Below, in pieces: positions 1-11,900 of a stretch of 64,000 nucleotides of DNA (positions within the stretch are counted from its first letter, which is position 1; each line of letters begins with the position of its first letter). The stretch is from Magnolia sinica. Taxonomy: Eukaryota; Streptophyta; Magnoliopsida; Magnoliales; Magnoliaceae. Below the pieces are notes generated by a model. That model ran no database searches. It had not been told where the DNA came from and saw nothing but the letters and a program-made list of their open reading frames with translations. Location: NCBI RefSeq assembly GCF_029962835.1, contig NC_080577.1, positions 27,758,501-27,822,500 of the forward strand. Reading direction: 5' to 3'. A program made the position numbers and the translations under genes.

Positions 1-1090
1 TTGATTATCTTATGTTTGGACACCTTTATGAATGATTTTAGTAGATTCTCTTTAGACTAGGGTCGTTTTATTTAAAATTCATAAGACTGGGTGTTATTTG
101 TAATTTTTGAAACTTCTTGGAGCTATAAAAGAAGGGGGGGCATGCGACCTTTCTCCCATTGGGTTTTATGATTAAAAATAAATTTTAAAAATAAAATAAA
201 TAAATAAACAAAGAAAAAAGCTCTTGTTTTCTTCCTCTTCTTCCATATAAACAGAGAGAAAAGCTCTTGTTTTCTTCCTCTTCTTCCATATTCATGAGAT
301 TTGAAGATACTTCCATGTGATTTGGAAGGGAGATTAGCGTGAGGCCGATCTTCATCAACGTAGGTGCAAGGTCTCCATCTATACCCACATCATCATCCCC
401 TCATTCTCCATCAAGGTATTTTTTTCAAAGTTCTTCGATTCCCTCCATCCCAAACCTTCATTTTTTTTTTCTAATCTTCATTAGCCATACCCATCTACAA
501 GCCAAACCCTAAAAAGGCCCGTATAGACACCCCTTTGTTTCCCATCACCCATGAAGCAAAACCCTCTTCTTCTTTTTCCTAAACCCTAACCTAAACCTAG
601 AAATCCCAAACCTTCTTATTTTCCCAAATTAACAAACCCTAACTTCTCCCATTCTTCAATTAACCCAAAATCCTTACACCCCTTCAATCCAAAACCTTAA
701 TTCCCACATTCTAACATCTAAACCTATAGCTCTTCATCCAATTTGATCTCATAAACCCTAAATCCTAGATTTTCCCAATTTCCCTAACCTTAATTTTACC
801 CTAATAGTATTAGGGTTTTTACTTTGAAATAGGCTTTACCCTATGCTAATTGGATGTCCCTACATCCATTAGATCCTAGTTTCATTTATTTAATGATCTT
901 GTATGACGATGTTTAGTAACCTACGCTAGGATTATGCATGATATTCTTATGGTTTTTTTGGTATTAGTGATGATAATGGCAAGTTTTATGTTTTTTTTGT
1001 TAATTACCTTAATTTTGCTACTTGATCTCACATAATATTTGGTCCATGCATTGGTCCTACATCAATTGCCTTCCGGGCCATTTGGGTAGA
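1..1090 (+). repeat. LTR-like, AT- and pyrimidine-rich sequence
   Basis: No coding frame is recognisable. A TATAAAA box at 124-130 is followed by a G-run and a T/C-rich leader with many AAACCCTAA-type words (about 480-800). This layout resembles the promoter, R and U5 parts of a plant LTR. A 30-bp unit (AAAGCTCTTGTTTTC...) is present twice in tandem at about 217-291. If PCS extends to the left, this lies in its fourth intron or beyond. The partner LTR and the ends are not visible, so the assignment is inference. Confidence 0.3.
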
Positions 1091-1323
1091 GAGGAATTAC
1101 CATTGTTTCACGGATGTAAAAAGTTCGATCAGCAAGGTTTTATGTAAAGTTTTTCAGTCCGTCAAGGATTGGGATCCAGGTTGATGTTTGTGGACTGTGC
1201 TCGTCTGTTTTATGCTTTCTTGTTGGTCTTCTCTATTTTTGTTTTCTTCTGTTATTGTTGTCAATTGTTTGGTTTGTTTTCTTTTTTGGCTTTTGCCTTG
1301 TAATAACATTCTTCCTTTTTCAA

Positions 1324-1354
<31 letters not shown>

Positions 1355-2809
1355 GGCTATGGAAAATGGAAGAACAGAAATGCTAGTTAGATTAAAGTTC
1401 AACTACACAAACCAAAAGCTACAGCTAGGACATTCCCCTGACCAAATGCATCGAAAAATAAAACAGAACTAAAATCGTTACCAGGGTATAAAGCAGAGAT
1501 GGAGGATTATGAAGCCTTGAGACAAGCATGAACCTGAAAGAAAATTAGTGAACTTCAAAAGGTCAACAAAGCAGAATCTAGAAACAACTACAATGAAGAG
1601 TCATAGTCATTATTGAAACAGAGTCTAGACAGAACATAGGACTGGTAGAAAGAGTTGTTGCATAAAGTGATTGAGATCAGTCTGTTTAGAACTGAGGGTC
1701 TGAAACACAGTTACATATTCGGCTTTCTTTTGAAATCAATATCAAAAATGATCTTTCACCAGCCAATGAATTTGTCTATATCACCCAAGAATACTACATG
1801 GTTCCAAGAAACAAGTAGCTACTAAGACAGAGGAACCTGGGTTCATGTTTAGTTAGTTTTTCATTCTGTTTAAATTGTTAAATACTTGACGTATTCGGTT
1901 CACTCAGATCGACTCATGAAGCTATCCCAATGCCAAAACTATTTCCATGTTCAGTAATTCTTTTAATGGCTACCCCGCATTGCTGGGATCAAAGAGTGTA
2001 TTGCAGAATCAAGGAAAAGGGGCTATCTGGTGGTTGATTCGAGTTCAGGATCTCAGAGTAGGGAAATCACTCCAAGAAAATGCCAATAAGGATGCTCAAG
2101 CCCTTCTCAGGAGCCTGCTGCATAAATTAAATCACCTACAAGCACCAATACTATGAATTCAAACAAGTCCTAAACAATCTCTAAGTCAAATTTGCTTCCT
2201 TTTTTTTTGTTTTTTTTTTTTTAAAAGATAAAATTTGCATTATTCCAAACCAACTCTGACAAATAATATTGAAGATGCTACAAGTAACTACTTCTACAAG
2301 GCTCGCAGGAGCTAACATGGTGATCCAACCAAACTGAATCCTGTCACAATGTTATCAGATTTTTATCTTGGTTGCTCAATACCTCTGAACATAACACAGA
2401 GAAGCATAGCATACATGAAAACATGAATAGGATCTTTTTACATATTTTGATCTAGTGTCATGCTATATGTCACCAATCAGATTAGGGAACAAAGGCGAAT
2501 GACCGAACAGACATGCACTGAAGAGTTCTTTAAATTTCTTGCTAAAATGAAGATCCAAGTGTCTCCTTCTCATGCTTACAGGTAAACGTGTTGGGATTGT
2601 ATGGGAAAACATGTGCCTACCAATTTTATAAAAACAGAAAACAAAAAATAAATAAATAAATAAATAAAATAAAATAAAATGATATGCATGGTATGCTTCA
2701 TTGAGGACTAGCTGAGTCATATTTTCAGTAAAAGAACGTAGCAACTGCCAACCATTTGAACAGTAATATATTTCATTTCAAGTGATAAAAAGCAGGATCA
2801 AATTCATAC
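1091..2809 (-). other. Probable PCS intron 4 or downstream sequence, no gene recognised
   Basis: This follows the exon 4 splice donor of PCS in the direction of transcription. I looked on the minus strand for the next PCS exon, which should begin the C-terminal half, and found nothing resembling it. The sequence is AT-rich with short homopolymers. It is probably intron or degenerate repeat. Confidence 0.4.
1323..1353. repeat. (AAT)n microsatellite
   Basis: About ten uninterrupted AAT units on the plus strand. They produce a spurious polytyrosine reading on the minus strand. Confidence 0.9.
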
Positions 2810-2973
2810 CCCCTATGCTGACCCGTTGCTTCATCAATGGTACGCATGGCTTCCCATAGAAGCGCTAGTGGAACCCAATGCGGAGGATATTTAAAGCGGG
2901 CAACATCCAATATGAGAGCCATGTCGCTTCCAGCATGATAACCCCCAATAGGTGAAAAATGACCGCTTCCTGT
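2810..2973 (-). CDS. PCS: PCS exon 4 (contains His162 and Asp180)
   Basis: The acceptor GGTTGCAG precedes ACAGGAAGC. The exon encodes residues 158-211 plus two bases: [15 protein letters not shown], then [16 protein letters not shown], and ends near ATGQHRG. Donor is GTATGA. These are the remaining triad residues, so the catalytic core is complete within the window. Confidence 0.96.
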
Positions 2974-5900
2974 CTGCAACCAAACAGTAAAACAATCTTT
3001 CCAACACTAATAAAAAGTTCCAACTGGAAGGATTGAAGGAATGGGCTCGCAAGACATGACTGCCAGACATATGATCGCTGTTAAAGTTCACAAATATGTG
3101 AAGCATAAACAGTAATCCAATAATCAGAATCTTATAGACTATGGGTCATGGTAGTAACATCCATAACATATAAATCGCCATAACAGGCATTACACTGTTC
3201 TTCAAGCAGAATTTTGTTTGACCTTCTAATCACAAAATTAGTATAACATTCTCTTAGAAAATATCTGGCTGTCCTCTATTATTTACAGACTATGCATCAA
3301 GAGTAGAATGTTCCTACTTCAAGTTTTTATGCCTTGTTGATGCAGAAACTTGTATTGATTATCCACTTGAGAGAAGATATAATCAATACTACTACTGTTA
3401 CAACTTTCATGAATGGAATGCAAGTCAAAACTAACCTTAACACACACCAATCTTTGACCACTTTGGAGTCAAAATTATTCAAATCTTCAACCATTTTCGA
3501 GTCAAAATTACTCAAACTTTGACAGTTCCACTTGGAAATCAACTTGATGGTTTGTATCTATCTACATTCCACAGGATTTTAAATCTAAAACTCCCACTAG
3601 TGGCAACACACCAACACCTTTTTAATTTTTATTACACCTACAAATTTTCAAAAGGTTGGCCAGTCTGGTTTGCACCCAGAAAGCGCATACTTAAGACCAT
3701 TTGAACAAAAAAAAAAAAAAAAATCCAATCATCAATCTAAGCCATCCATTCAACAGCTATTTACCCTGCCTTGGATAGATTATGGTTCTCAGAAATCGAA
3801 GTGTGGCTTGGGAAACAGGCAGTTAAAGCAAAAGGAAAAAAAAAAAAAGTCAATGTCCGGATGGTTAGAACCATCATCTTGGCCCATGAAGAGTGAAATG
3901 GACCAAAAGAACCATCTAGCTGATCTGTATCAAATCACCTAGTTGCATTGTGGGCTTCCATGCTAGTTGCAAAGGTAATCCATCTCATAATCCTCTATTG
4001 CTCAAACAGACATCCCTTGGGAACAATTCTAGAGCCTGTGTATTTTTATTTTTGTTTTACTACTGGTTAATGTAATATCAGTATTCTTTTCTTGATGAGT
4101 CAATGTAAAGTCAATGTCGAGAAAAAAGAAGAGGACATCTGGTTACCAGAATGAATTACAATTTTTTTTAAAATTATAAAGAAAGATGATTACACAAATG
4201 ATTGAAAAATTACCTGCTTGAAAGGTCCTCTATGATATGATGTGATCAGATGGCAATCTTCAGAAGAAGAACATCTTATGACATGTTTACGGAAATCATC
4301 AATGGTGCTTTGGTTTGTCCGGAAAGATTCAACTTTAGCTCCAGCACAACGAGCCAAACATGCAACTTTCCCAAATGTAATCCCTTCAGCTTTAACCTTT
4401 TCCAAAGGTTCACAACAATCCAACATAGATTCATCAAACCATCGCCAAGGCCCTGCAAGAGATATCATGTTCTTCACAAGGTAAATGCTGTTGAAGAATA
4501 AAACAACAATAGCATAATCAAGATGCATAACTCCATCCCTTATCAATTATAGAACAGATCTCCTTTCGTGATAATTGAATTATTTTATTAAACCAAAAGG
4601 AGAGAATACAACAACGGATAGGAGGAAGAGGAAAAATGAGAAATTATAACATATCCTCCTATATAAAGGGAGAAAAAGAGTTCCTCACACGGCCCAGAAT
4701 GTCTTCCACATTACAGCCCTTGAAATGCAAGTTCCCTATAGCTTTCTGATATACCATCTCCATAGAAGCCACCTTATTGTTAAAGGTCCTATTGTTGCAT
4801 TCCTTCCAAATGGACCAAAGCGCTACTAGCATAGCCGATTTCCACAAGTCTCTTATCCTTTTCTCTGAAACCCCATTTTCCAGTTTGAATAAGAGCTTGT
4901 ACCAATCCTAGCAGCAGGACCCAATGTATCTAGACAAGAGAGCCAAAATCCTCCATCAGATTCCCAATGCAAATTTTGCAAATGCAAAAGGTAATTAACT
5001 GATTCTGAATCCTTCGAGCATAGGATACACCCATTTGTAAGCATCACATTTCTCGATTGGAGGTGATCAATTGTCAGGACTTCATCGTCAAAAGCTAGCT
5101 ATTGAAAGGCGACAACACGAGGGGGACCTGGAGATTGTCACAAATGTGCCAATGGAGCAAGCTGGTCATAGTTGCCATGATTCTTTAGTGGGCAAAAGGT
5201 GAAATTATGCCTGCACTCTTTTGTTTTTTTGCTTTTTGTGCTCCTTTTTTGCCTTTTTTCTTTCTTTCTTTTTTCCCCTTTTTTTTTTGAATGGTGATTT
5301 GGAATGCACACACAAGGAATTCCAAAATTTCATCGTCAGACAAGTTCCTGTGGAATGAGCAGACCATCTAACAGAATTCCCCCCCATATTAATGCACTAA
5401 GTATTTGTGAGTAGCAATTCTATACAGTAGAACGAACTTGGCAGCAATGATCTTCCAAAGCACCAGGGGTCTTCCCATAATCGAATATGTTATCCATCAA
5501 CCACAACATACAATAAACCATCTAAGAAGGCACCAATACCTCCTATCACAACATTCCAAATGTCCTGAGATCTGTAATCTGACAAGCGCAAGGTAAACCA
5601 CCCACTTCTCAAGCACCATATTTGCTAGTAATAACTTGGTTCCACAATTAATCATCCTTGGACCCAAATCTTTGCAGAAAGGGGCATTAATGATATCTCC
5701 TTGGGAGTTTAACAAAAAAAGGGGGGGGATTCGTGATAATCTTTGTGGAATTCATTGGAATCTGCAAATTTGACAACTACATTCAAATGTACATGCTGTC
5801 ACACAACAACGCTAAGCCTGCACTTTTACTTGCTTCATATAATTCCTTTGGTGATTCATCATATCTCTGCTTTAACAGCCCCAGTTCTCAGCATATCTCC

Positions 5901-8900
5901 AAGCCAAGTTGACTTAAATCAAATCAACTCATCAAAAAGAAAAATAAAAATAAACAAGCAGCAGACAATTACAGTCAATCACTTTTTTTGGGGGGGTTAA
6001 GGCATTACAGTCTATCAGATTGCTGTCTAACCAACCAAAAGAAGAAATAAAAAACCTGCCTTAGGTTAAGGAGCCTTGCGCTAGGGCTAGGCATGGCAAA
6101 TCAACAGAACTGAGCAAGCCCAAATACTCGCGATTCATCAATTCTCAACTCAAATATATTAGCCCATCTAACACCAGGAGAAGAAAAAGTATCCAGGCGA
6201 TGTTCATCATGGCCTCATTATATTGGTTCACGTTACTTCTGGCAATGATGACCATCAGAAAACTCATACTCATCAACCTTTGCAAGAAAGAGTAAAGATC
6301 TGGAAGTTACCTTTCCATTTTCTTCCGGGATCAATGGCGAGTGCATTCAAAACCACAGAAAGGCTAGCCAAACCACAGTATGCAGGCTCAGATTGTGTCT
6401 GGAAGTAAGAAATCAACTTGAAAAAACCTTCCATGTTTCCATTTTGAAGTGCTTCATTGAAGAGTTGCTGAAAATTTCCCAACAAAAAAATAACAGCAAT
6501 AAAAATAGGAAAGTAAAGAAAACAGACAAATGAGTGAAGAACTGCAAAGAGCACTGAGATGATATTAGAATTAAAAGGCTAATTGCAACACAAAAGCATG
6601 TAGACGCATGCAGTCACATGTGTTTGCACCGATCAATACATATTGATTATAACACAATTTATTAAATAAAGAAGTGAAGTTCTAGAAACCCCTTCATGTG
6701 ACCATTCACAGCCTCATTAGACTCATGACTCGTGAGGAATTTATCACTTATATAGTGAGAGATTAATAAATAAAGATTGGCTTTCTGTTTTATCACTTCA
6801 AGAATTGCGCCGAAACTCTACCGTCTAATGTAGAAATTTCAACTTTAATACACTTTTATCATTGATGTACAGAGGCACAAAACAAACTTGAACAAAACTA
6901 AGAAAGAAACATTTTGAACATACAAGAATCAACACATGAAACTTAGAAATACCAGAAGCCTAGGACATGAGCAAACACCCACACCACAGAAGGGAAATGT
7001 TTGGATTCCTAATCATAACTTCTCTCCTTTCGGCGACAACTGATTTAGACATCATTTCTTGTCACCACATAAAGTGAGAGAGGGTCCTATATTAGTCAAT
7101 CGGGAAACACATCTGAGACACTTTATTTTAATTTCATTCGTCTACAATCATCATCAGTGGTCCACAATAATGATATCTCTCAAATAAATTGACATGAGGA
7201 AAATGCGGTCATTGTCTTTGGCCCAAAAGTTCCACTTACCCGATTAAGCATAGAAGAAGCAATCAAAGAAAAAAAACAATAAAGGAATCCCTCCATAGCA
7301 ATAGTCAAGTGACACTCACGATAAATTATTAAACTTATAAGTCACATCTAAAAACGCATGTAGTGCGCAATGATTTTATGTGTTTTGCGACGAACAAATG
7401 ACACGTCGTCATGGGCCAGTATTGTGCAATGGCACACAAATGTTAAAGTAATTAGAAATGTATTGCTTGTTGGGCATTCCCGTGTAGTGTGACTTGTGAG
7501 GGCAATATCAAAAACCATTATCGTTTCCTTCCATTGGAATCACATGGATTGTTGCTCTAATACCACTGTTGTTCGCAAGCAGACAACATGATGGGTTACA
7601 TTTAAGTTATTATTTTTACGGATCGAGCAGCGCAATTACACATCTGTATTGAGGAGCCACATTATGGAAATCAGCAGCCCATTCAAATCAACAACACAAG
7701 GGGAAGACGAACCAACACACTTCCTAATCTGACAGCGACGATGTGACGAAGGGATCGATGTGATGAGGTCGATCACCGTCTTCCTCTAGGATAACTACTT
7801 TGAATCCATGGAGCTTCTCTAGAATCCTCACAGATATTCCTCGAATCGATGAGGAAAAAATAGGAAAAATATAAATAAATTCTAATAAGTTCGAAAATAA
7901 ATTGATCAATGATAAAAACGAATTTACAATCCTTTAAATAGTGATATCTAACCTACGAAGAAGTTTCACAATCAAACACCAACTCCAACTCCCTAAAAAA
8001 ACGTGACTTACTACAAATGGTAATCTTACTATTTATAGACGGCCATGATTTCTACTAGACTTCATGGTTTTCGGCCAAAAAATAGTAAGTGTCCAATTTG
8101 GCCTAACCACGTTATTCTTCTAATTTTTCTAAGCCCTTTTCATGTTTGGTAGGACTCCTAAAGCTCAAAGGATCAAGAGTTATGATCGAACTAAAACTTA
8201 CTATAAATAGTAAAAACGAAATTTAAATGGACTTTCGACCGTCGATCTGATGGAATCTCGCAAATCCAACATGGGAAACCCGGCGTAGTGGGGTTGGTTG
8301 GCTAAAGTAGCTTCTCCTACCCCAAAATCATATATGGTACGTCAAATAACTCATTTCGGTTTGCGAGATACACCTACTTTAGGGTTCTGATGGTCCTAAT
8401 CACTTCTGCCTTCGATCGGGCCTTCTCTAGTCCATCTTGGCCATGAAAGTGTCCGCGACCCACTCTACATCAATCCCCTCCACTTCAAAAGAACTTGTCT
8501 TCGAGTTCTCCCGCTTCGGTTCATGATACTCGGTTAGGTCCGCGACGTTAAAGGTACGCGAGATCAACAACGTAAGTATTGTCATTGATCTTTCGGAGGA
8601 TCAGTACCGGTCCAATCTTCTTATTCTTCAACTCGTTATAGGTCCCGGTCGGAAATCTCTCCTCTCATAGATGGACCATAACATGGTTGCCCACCTCGAA
8701 CACCTTTGTCGCCGATGCTTGCCGGCTTGCTCCTTGTACTTGTCATTCGAAGTATGCACCTTGGCTTGCACATCCGCATGAATGCCCACGATTCGATCCA
8801 CCATATGTTCTGCTGCAATACTCATGCCCTAGAGCTTGGGCAAAGGGACCAAATCAAGTGTGTGGCGAGGCACTCAACCATAAACAGTCTGGAATGAGCA

Positions 8901-11900
8901 CTTCCCTGTCAAGCGGTTCACCATATTGTTGATTGTAAATTCCACTTGAGACAAGGCTAAATCTCACTGCTTCGATTTGTCTCCTAAAATACATTGAAGA
9001 AGGTTTTCCAACATGCGATTCACAACTTCAGTCTACCCATCGATCTGTGGATGGTAGGCACTGCTGAACTGAAGTGTACCAAACTGATTCCACAAAGTCC
9101 GCCAGAAGTGGCTAATGAACTTTGTGCCACGGTCAGAAGTAATGGTTTTGAGAACCCCGTACAGCCGCACAACCTCTCTGAAGAATATATTTACCATGTG
9201 TGTTGCATTAAGGGTCTTCTTACATGGGATAAATGTTGAGGGTCAAATATTGCATATCAGACCCATTTATTGCATGGATTTACAAGCATGACACCGTTTA
9301 ATAGCCTAATTTAATTGAATTTGTGATGCAGGGCGTCTTCATGAGCTTGGACTGAGAAAGGACACTAAAAAGCATGGATTTACCGATCTGATGACACTAA
9401 AGCATGGGACGGACTCTAGAAGACCAAGAGCGACGAAATTATACACCAGGGGTCCGCGGAAATCGAGGAATCGAAGCTCAAGTGGCCTGAAAAGTGTCCA
9501 GAATGCAAGATCATAGGGTTCCCACCATCTGATCAGTTCGAAACTTCACACGTGGCTTGAGGACCATAAATAAACCGTACACGTAAAATTTCAGCCCCTG
9601 GATCACTGTGAAAGTGGCCCAACGGACAGATCAGCCCCTTAAATCCTTAAGTGGGGCCCACCTGATATCTGGATATTCTCCATTTTTGGTCTCAACAGTT
9701 TAAATGAGCTGACAAAACTGATGGACGGAATGGATTTCTCATTAATATCTCTGTGGGGCCCCGCCGGTGATGAATGTGCATAGCAATCACGTGCACCAGC
9801 CGTGCACCCGTGCATTCAAAGTCGGTCAGCAGGCGCTGACCGACTCAAACTCAGATTTTTTTTTTTTAAAAAAAAACGCAACAGCGTTTTCGCTGTCGTC
9901 CGCCGGTCCTCCTCAGTGGGGCCCACTCGACACCTGGAGTGATGATCCGAACCGTCCATTGTATCAAGAGGGTGGGCGTGAACATCGCCTAGGTGGCGTA
10001 ATCTCGGAAGATAATGGAGAGTGGATTTCAGCTGTTAAAACGGATGATTAACGGTGACTTGAAAGATAACGTGGGTCATATGGAATTTAATCCAAAAGTA
10101 GTGCTTCCCACCTGATTTTTCGAGTAGAACGCAGTGGACGGCTCGGATTTTTCAAAAAGACAGTGAAATGGGGCCCACCATCGTCACAGCGTCAATGACG
10201 CTACCCTGTTTTCGCAACCGGAAGCCGTCCGGTTTTTACGGCGGATTGTACGCCCTTGGGCGAGGTCGGACAGCTAATCTGAACCGTTCATCATGTAGGT
10301 GGGCCAGAAAGCTCCCAGAGGACGTTGTCCTTTTGGAAGGAAAGCAAAGAAGAAGAAGAGGAGGAGACTCCGAGTTAGGCTGCTGTGCGTGAAGACGTCT
10401 CCGCAACCAACTCGTCCACGGACTCCGGCCTTTCGCACGGACCTCCTGCTCTACATACAGGAGTCTCCAGCTTCTGCAGCCGAGTCCTGCAGGGACTCCA
10501 CAGCAGGGAGGTGAGAAGAAAGATAAAAGGAGAGGTCTCGGTTTGGGTTAAGGGGGAGAAAAAAGGCTGGAACGGGATCAGCGGGAGCTGGAAGTTGGAG
10601 GCTGGTTGCTGGGTGGAGACGCCAAGAGAGAGGCTCGGTTTGGAGGCTAGACAGCAGTGGCTGGAGGCAGGTAGACGTGAGCAAGAGGTTGGGTTTGAGA
10701 GAAGAAACAGAGAAGAAATAGAGAAGACAGGAAAGTTTTTTTTTAGTTTTGTTTTTCTTCTCGTTCTTTTTTTTTTCTTTTCTCTATTATCACTTGTTTT
10801 GTTTAGCCCATTAATGTGTGGCTAAACCCCTTAGCTAGGGCTAAGGGGTGAAGCTTGTAGTCTGAAGGGAGAAACTTTGCTGGTGCCTATTGTTTAGATG
10901 GACTGATATTGATTTTTGTTCAAATTAAAAAGGGTACTTTCAGTTATTTTTAAGGGTTTGTTGTGACTGAAATTACAATGGATCTGCGATGATTTTGAGT
11001 ATCTCTTTCTTCCTTTTGATGCTCATGACGTCAGGAAACCCTGTTGTTCACCATAGTCCCCTGGGCATGGTCGGGTGGCGGAATCCTTCCTAACTTTCAT
11101 GCATTGTTGATTGGTTGGTAATTAGTCTAATTCTGTTGTTTGCTCTGTCTCCTGGGCATGGTTAGATGATGGAATCCATTCTAATTCTATACTTTTCATC
11201 TCTTGAAAACCAGATCAAGTTCAGTTTGAATCCTTGGTGCAGGCATAAGATCTCCCTGATCTCTACAAGTGGATCCTCTGAATCCCTAGTTTCCTTCCTC
11301 AGAATTTCTTAAAGTTTTAGATAATTATTCCACAATTATTTCTCAAATTCTATTTTGTTTAGATCGCATCTTAGTCTAGTTCTAGTTCTACTTGGTTTCA
11401 GGTAACGTACAGGTATCAGTCCCTGTGGATTCGACCTCGGTCTTACCGAGTTTATTACTACATCACAACCCTGCACTTACTCCTCGACTTGATGTCGTTA
11501 AACAGATACCTTCATATGCCAAATTCCTAAAAGACTTATGCACGACCAAGCGACGGAAAATTATTCAAAAGAAAATCTTCTTGACTGAGAAAGTGAGTGC
11601 CATCCTGAAGCAAGACGTGCCGCAGAAATTCAAGGATCCCGGTAGCCCAACCATATCATGTGTAATTGGGAACCATCGAATTGATCACGCACTTCTTGAC
11701 TTAGGAGCGAGCGTCAATCTGATTCCCTACTCGGTATACAAACAGTTACGTTTGGGTGAATTAAAACCCACCCTAACCACACTACAACTTGCTGATCGCT
11801 CTGTTCGTGTACCAAGAGGGATAATTGAGGATGTGTTGGTCCAAGTTGATAGATTTTACTACCCTGTAGACTTTATCATCCTGGACACCGAACCCATCAA

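Noticed and set aside
480..800. Repeated AAACCCTAA words, telomere-like
   Set aside because: Irregular spacing and mixed with other T/C-rich text. Common in plant leaders and LTRs, not a telomeric array.
1947..2156. 69-codon plus-strand open frame as a gene or PCS exon
   Set aside because: Opposite strand to PCS, no family resemblance.
2463..2744. Minus-strand open frame considered as PCS exon 5
   Set aside because: Its sequence does not resemble the PCS C-terminal region, and no suitable splice acceptor with the right phase was seen.
10385..10825. 146-codon plus-strand open frame
   Set aside because: Lies inside the Athila-like LTR, has low-complexity Gly/Arg/Glu and Phe/Leu runs, and no homology.
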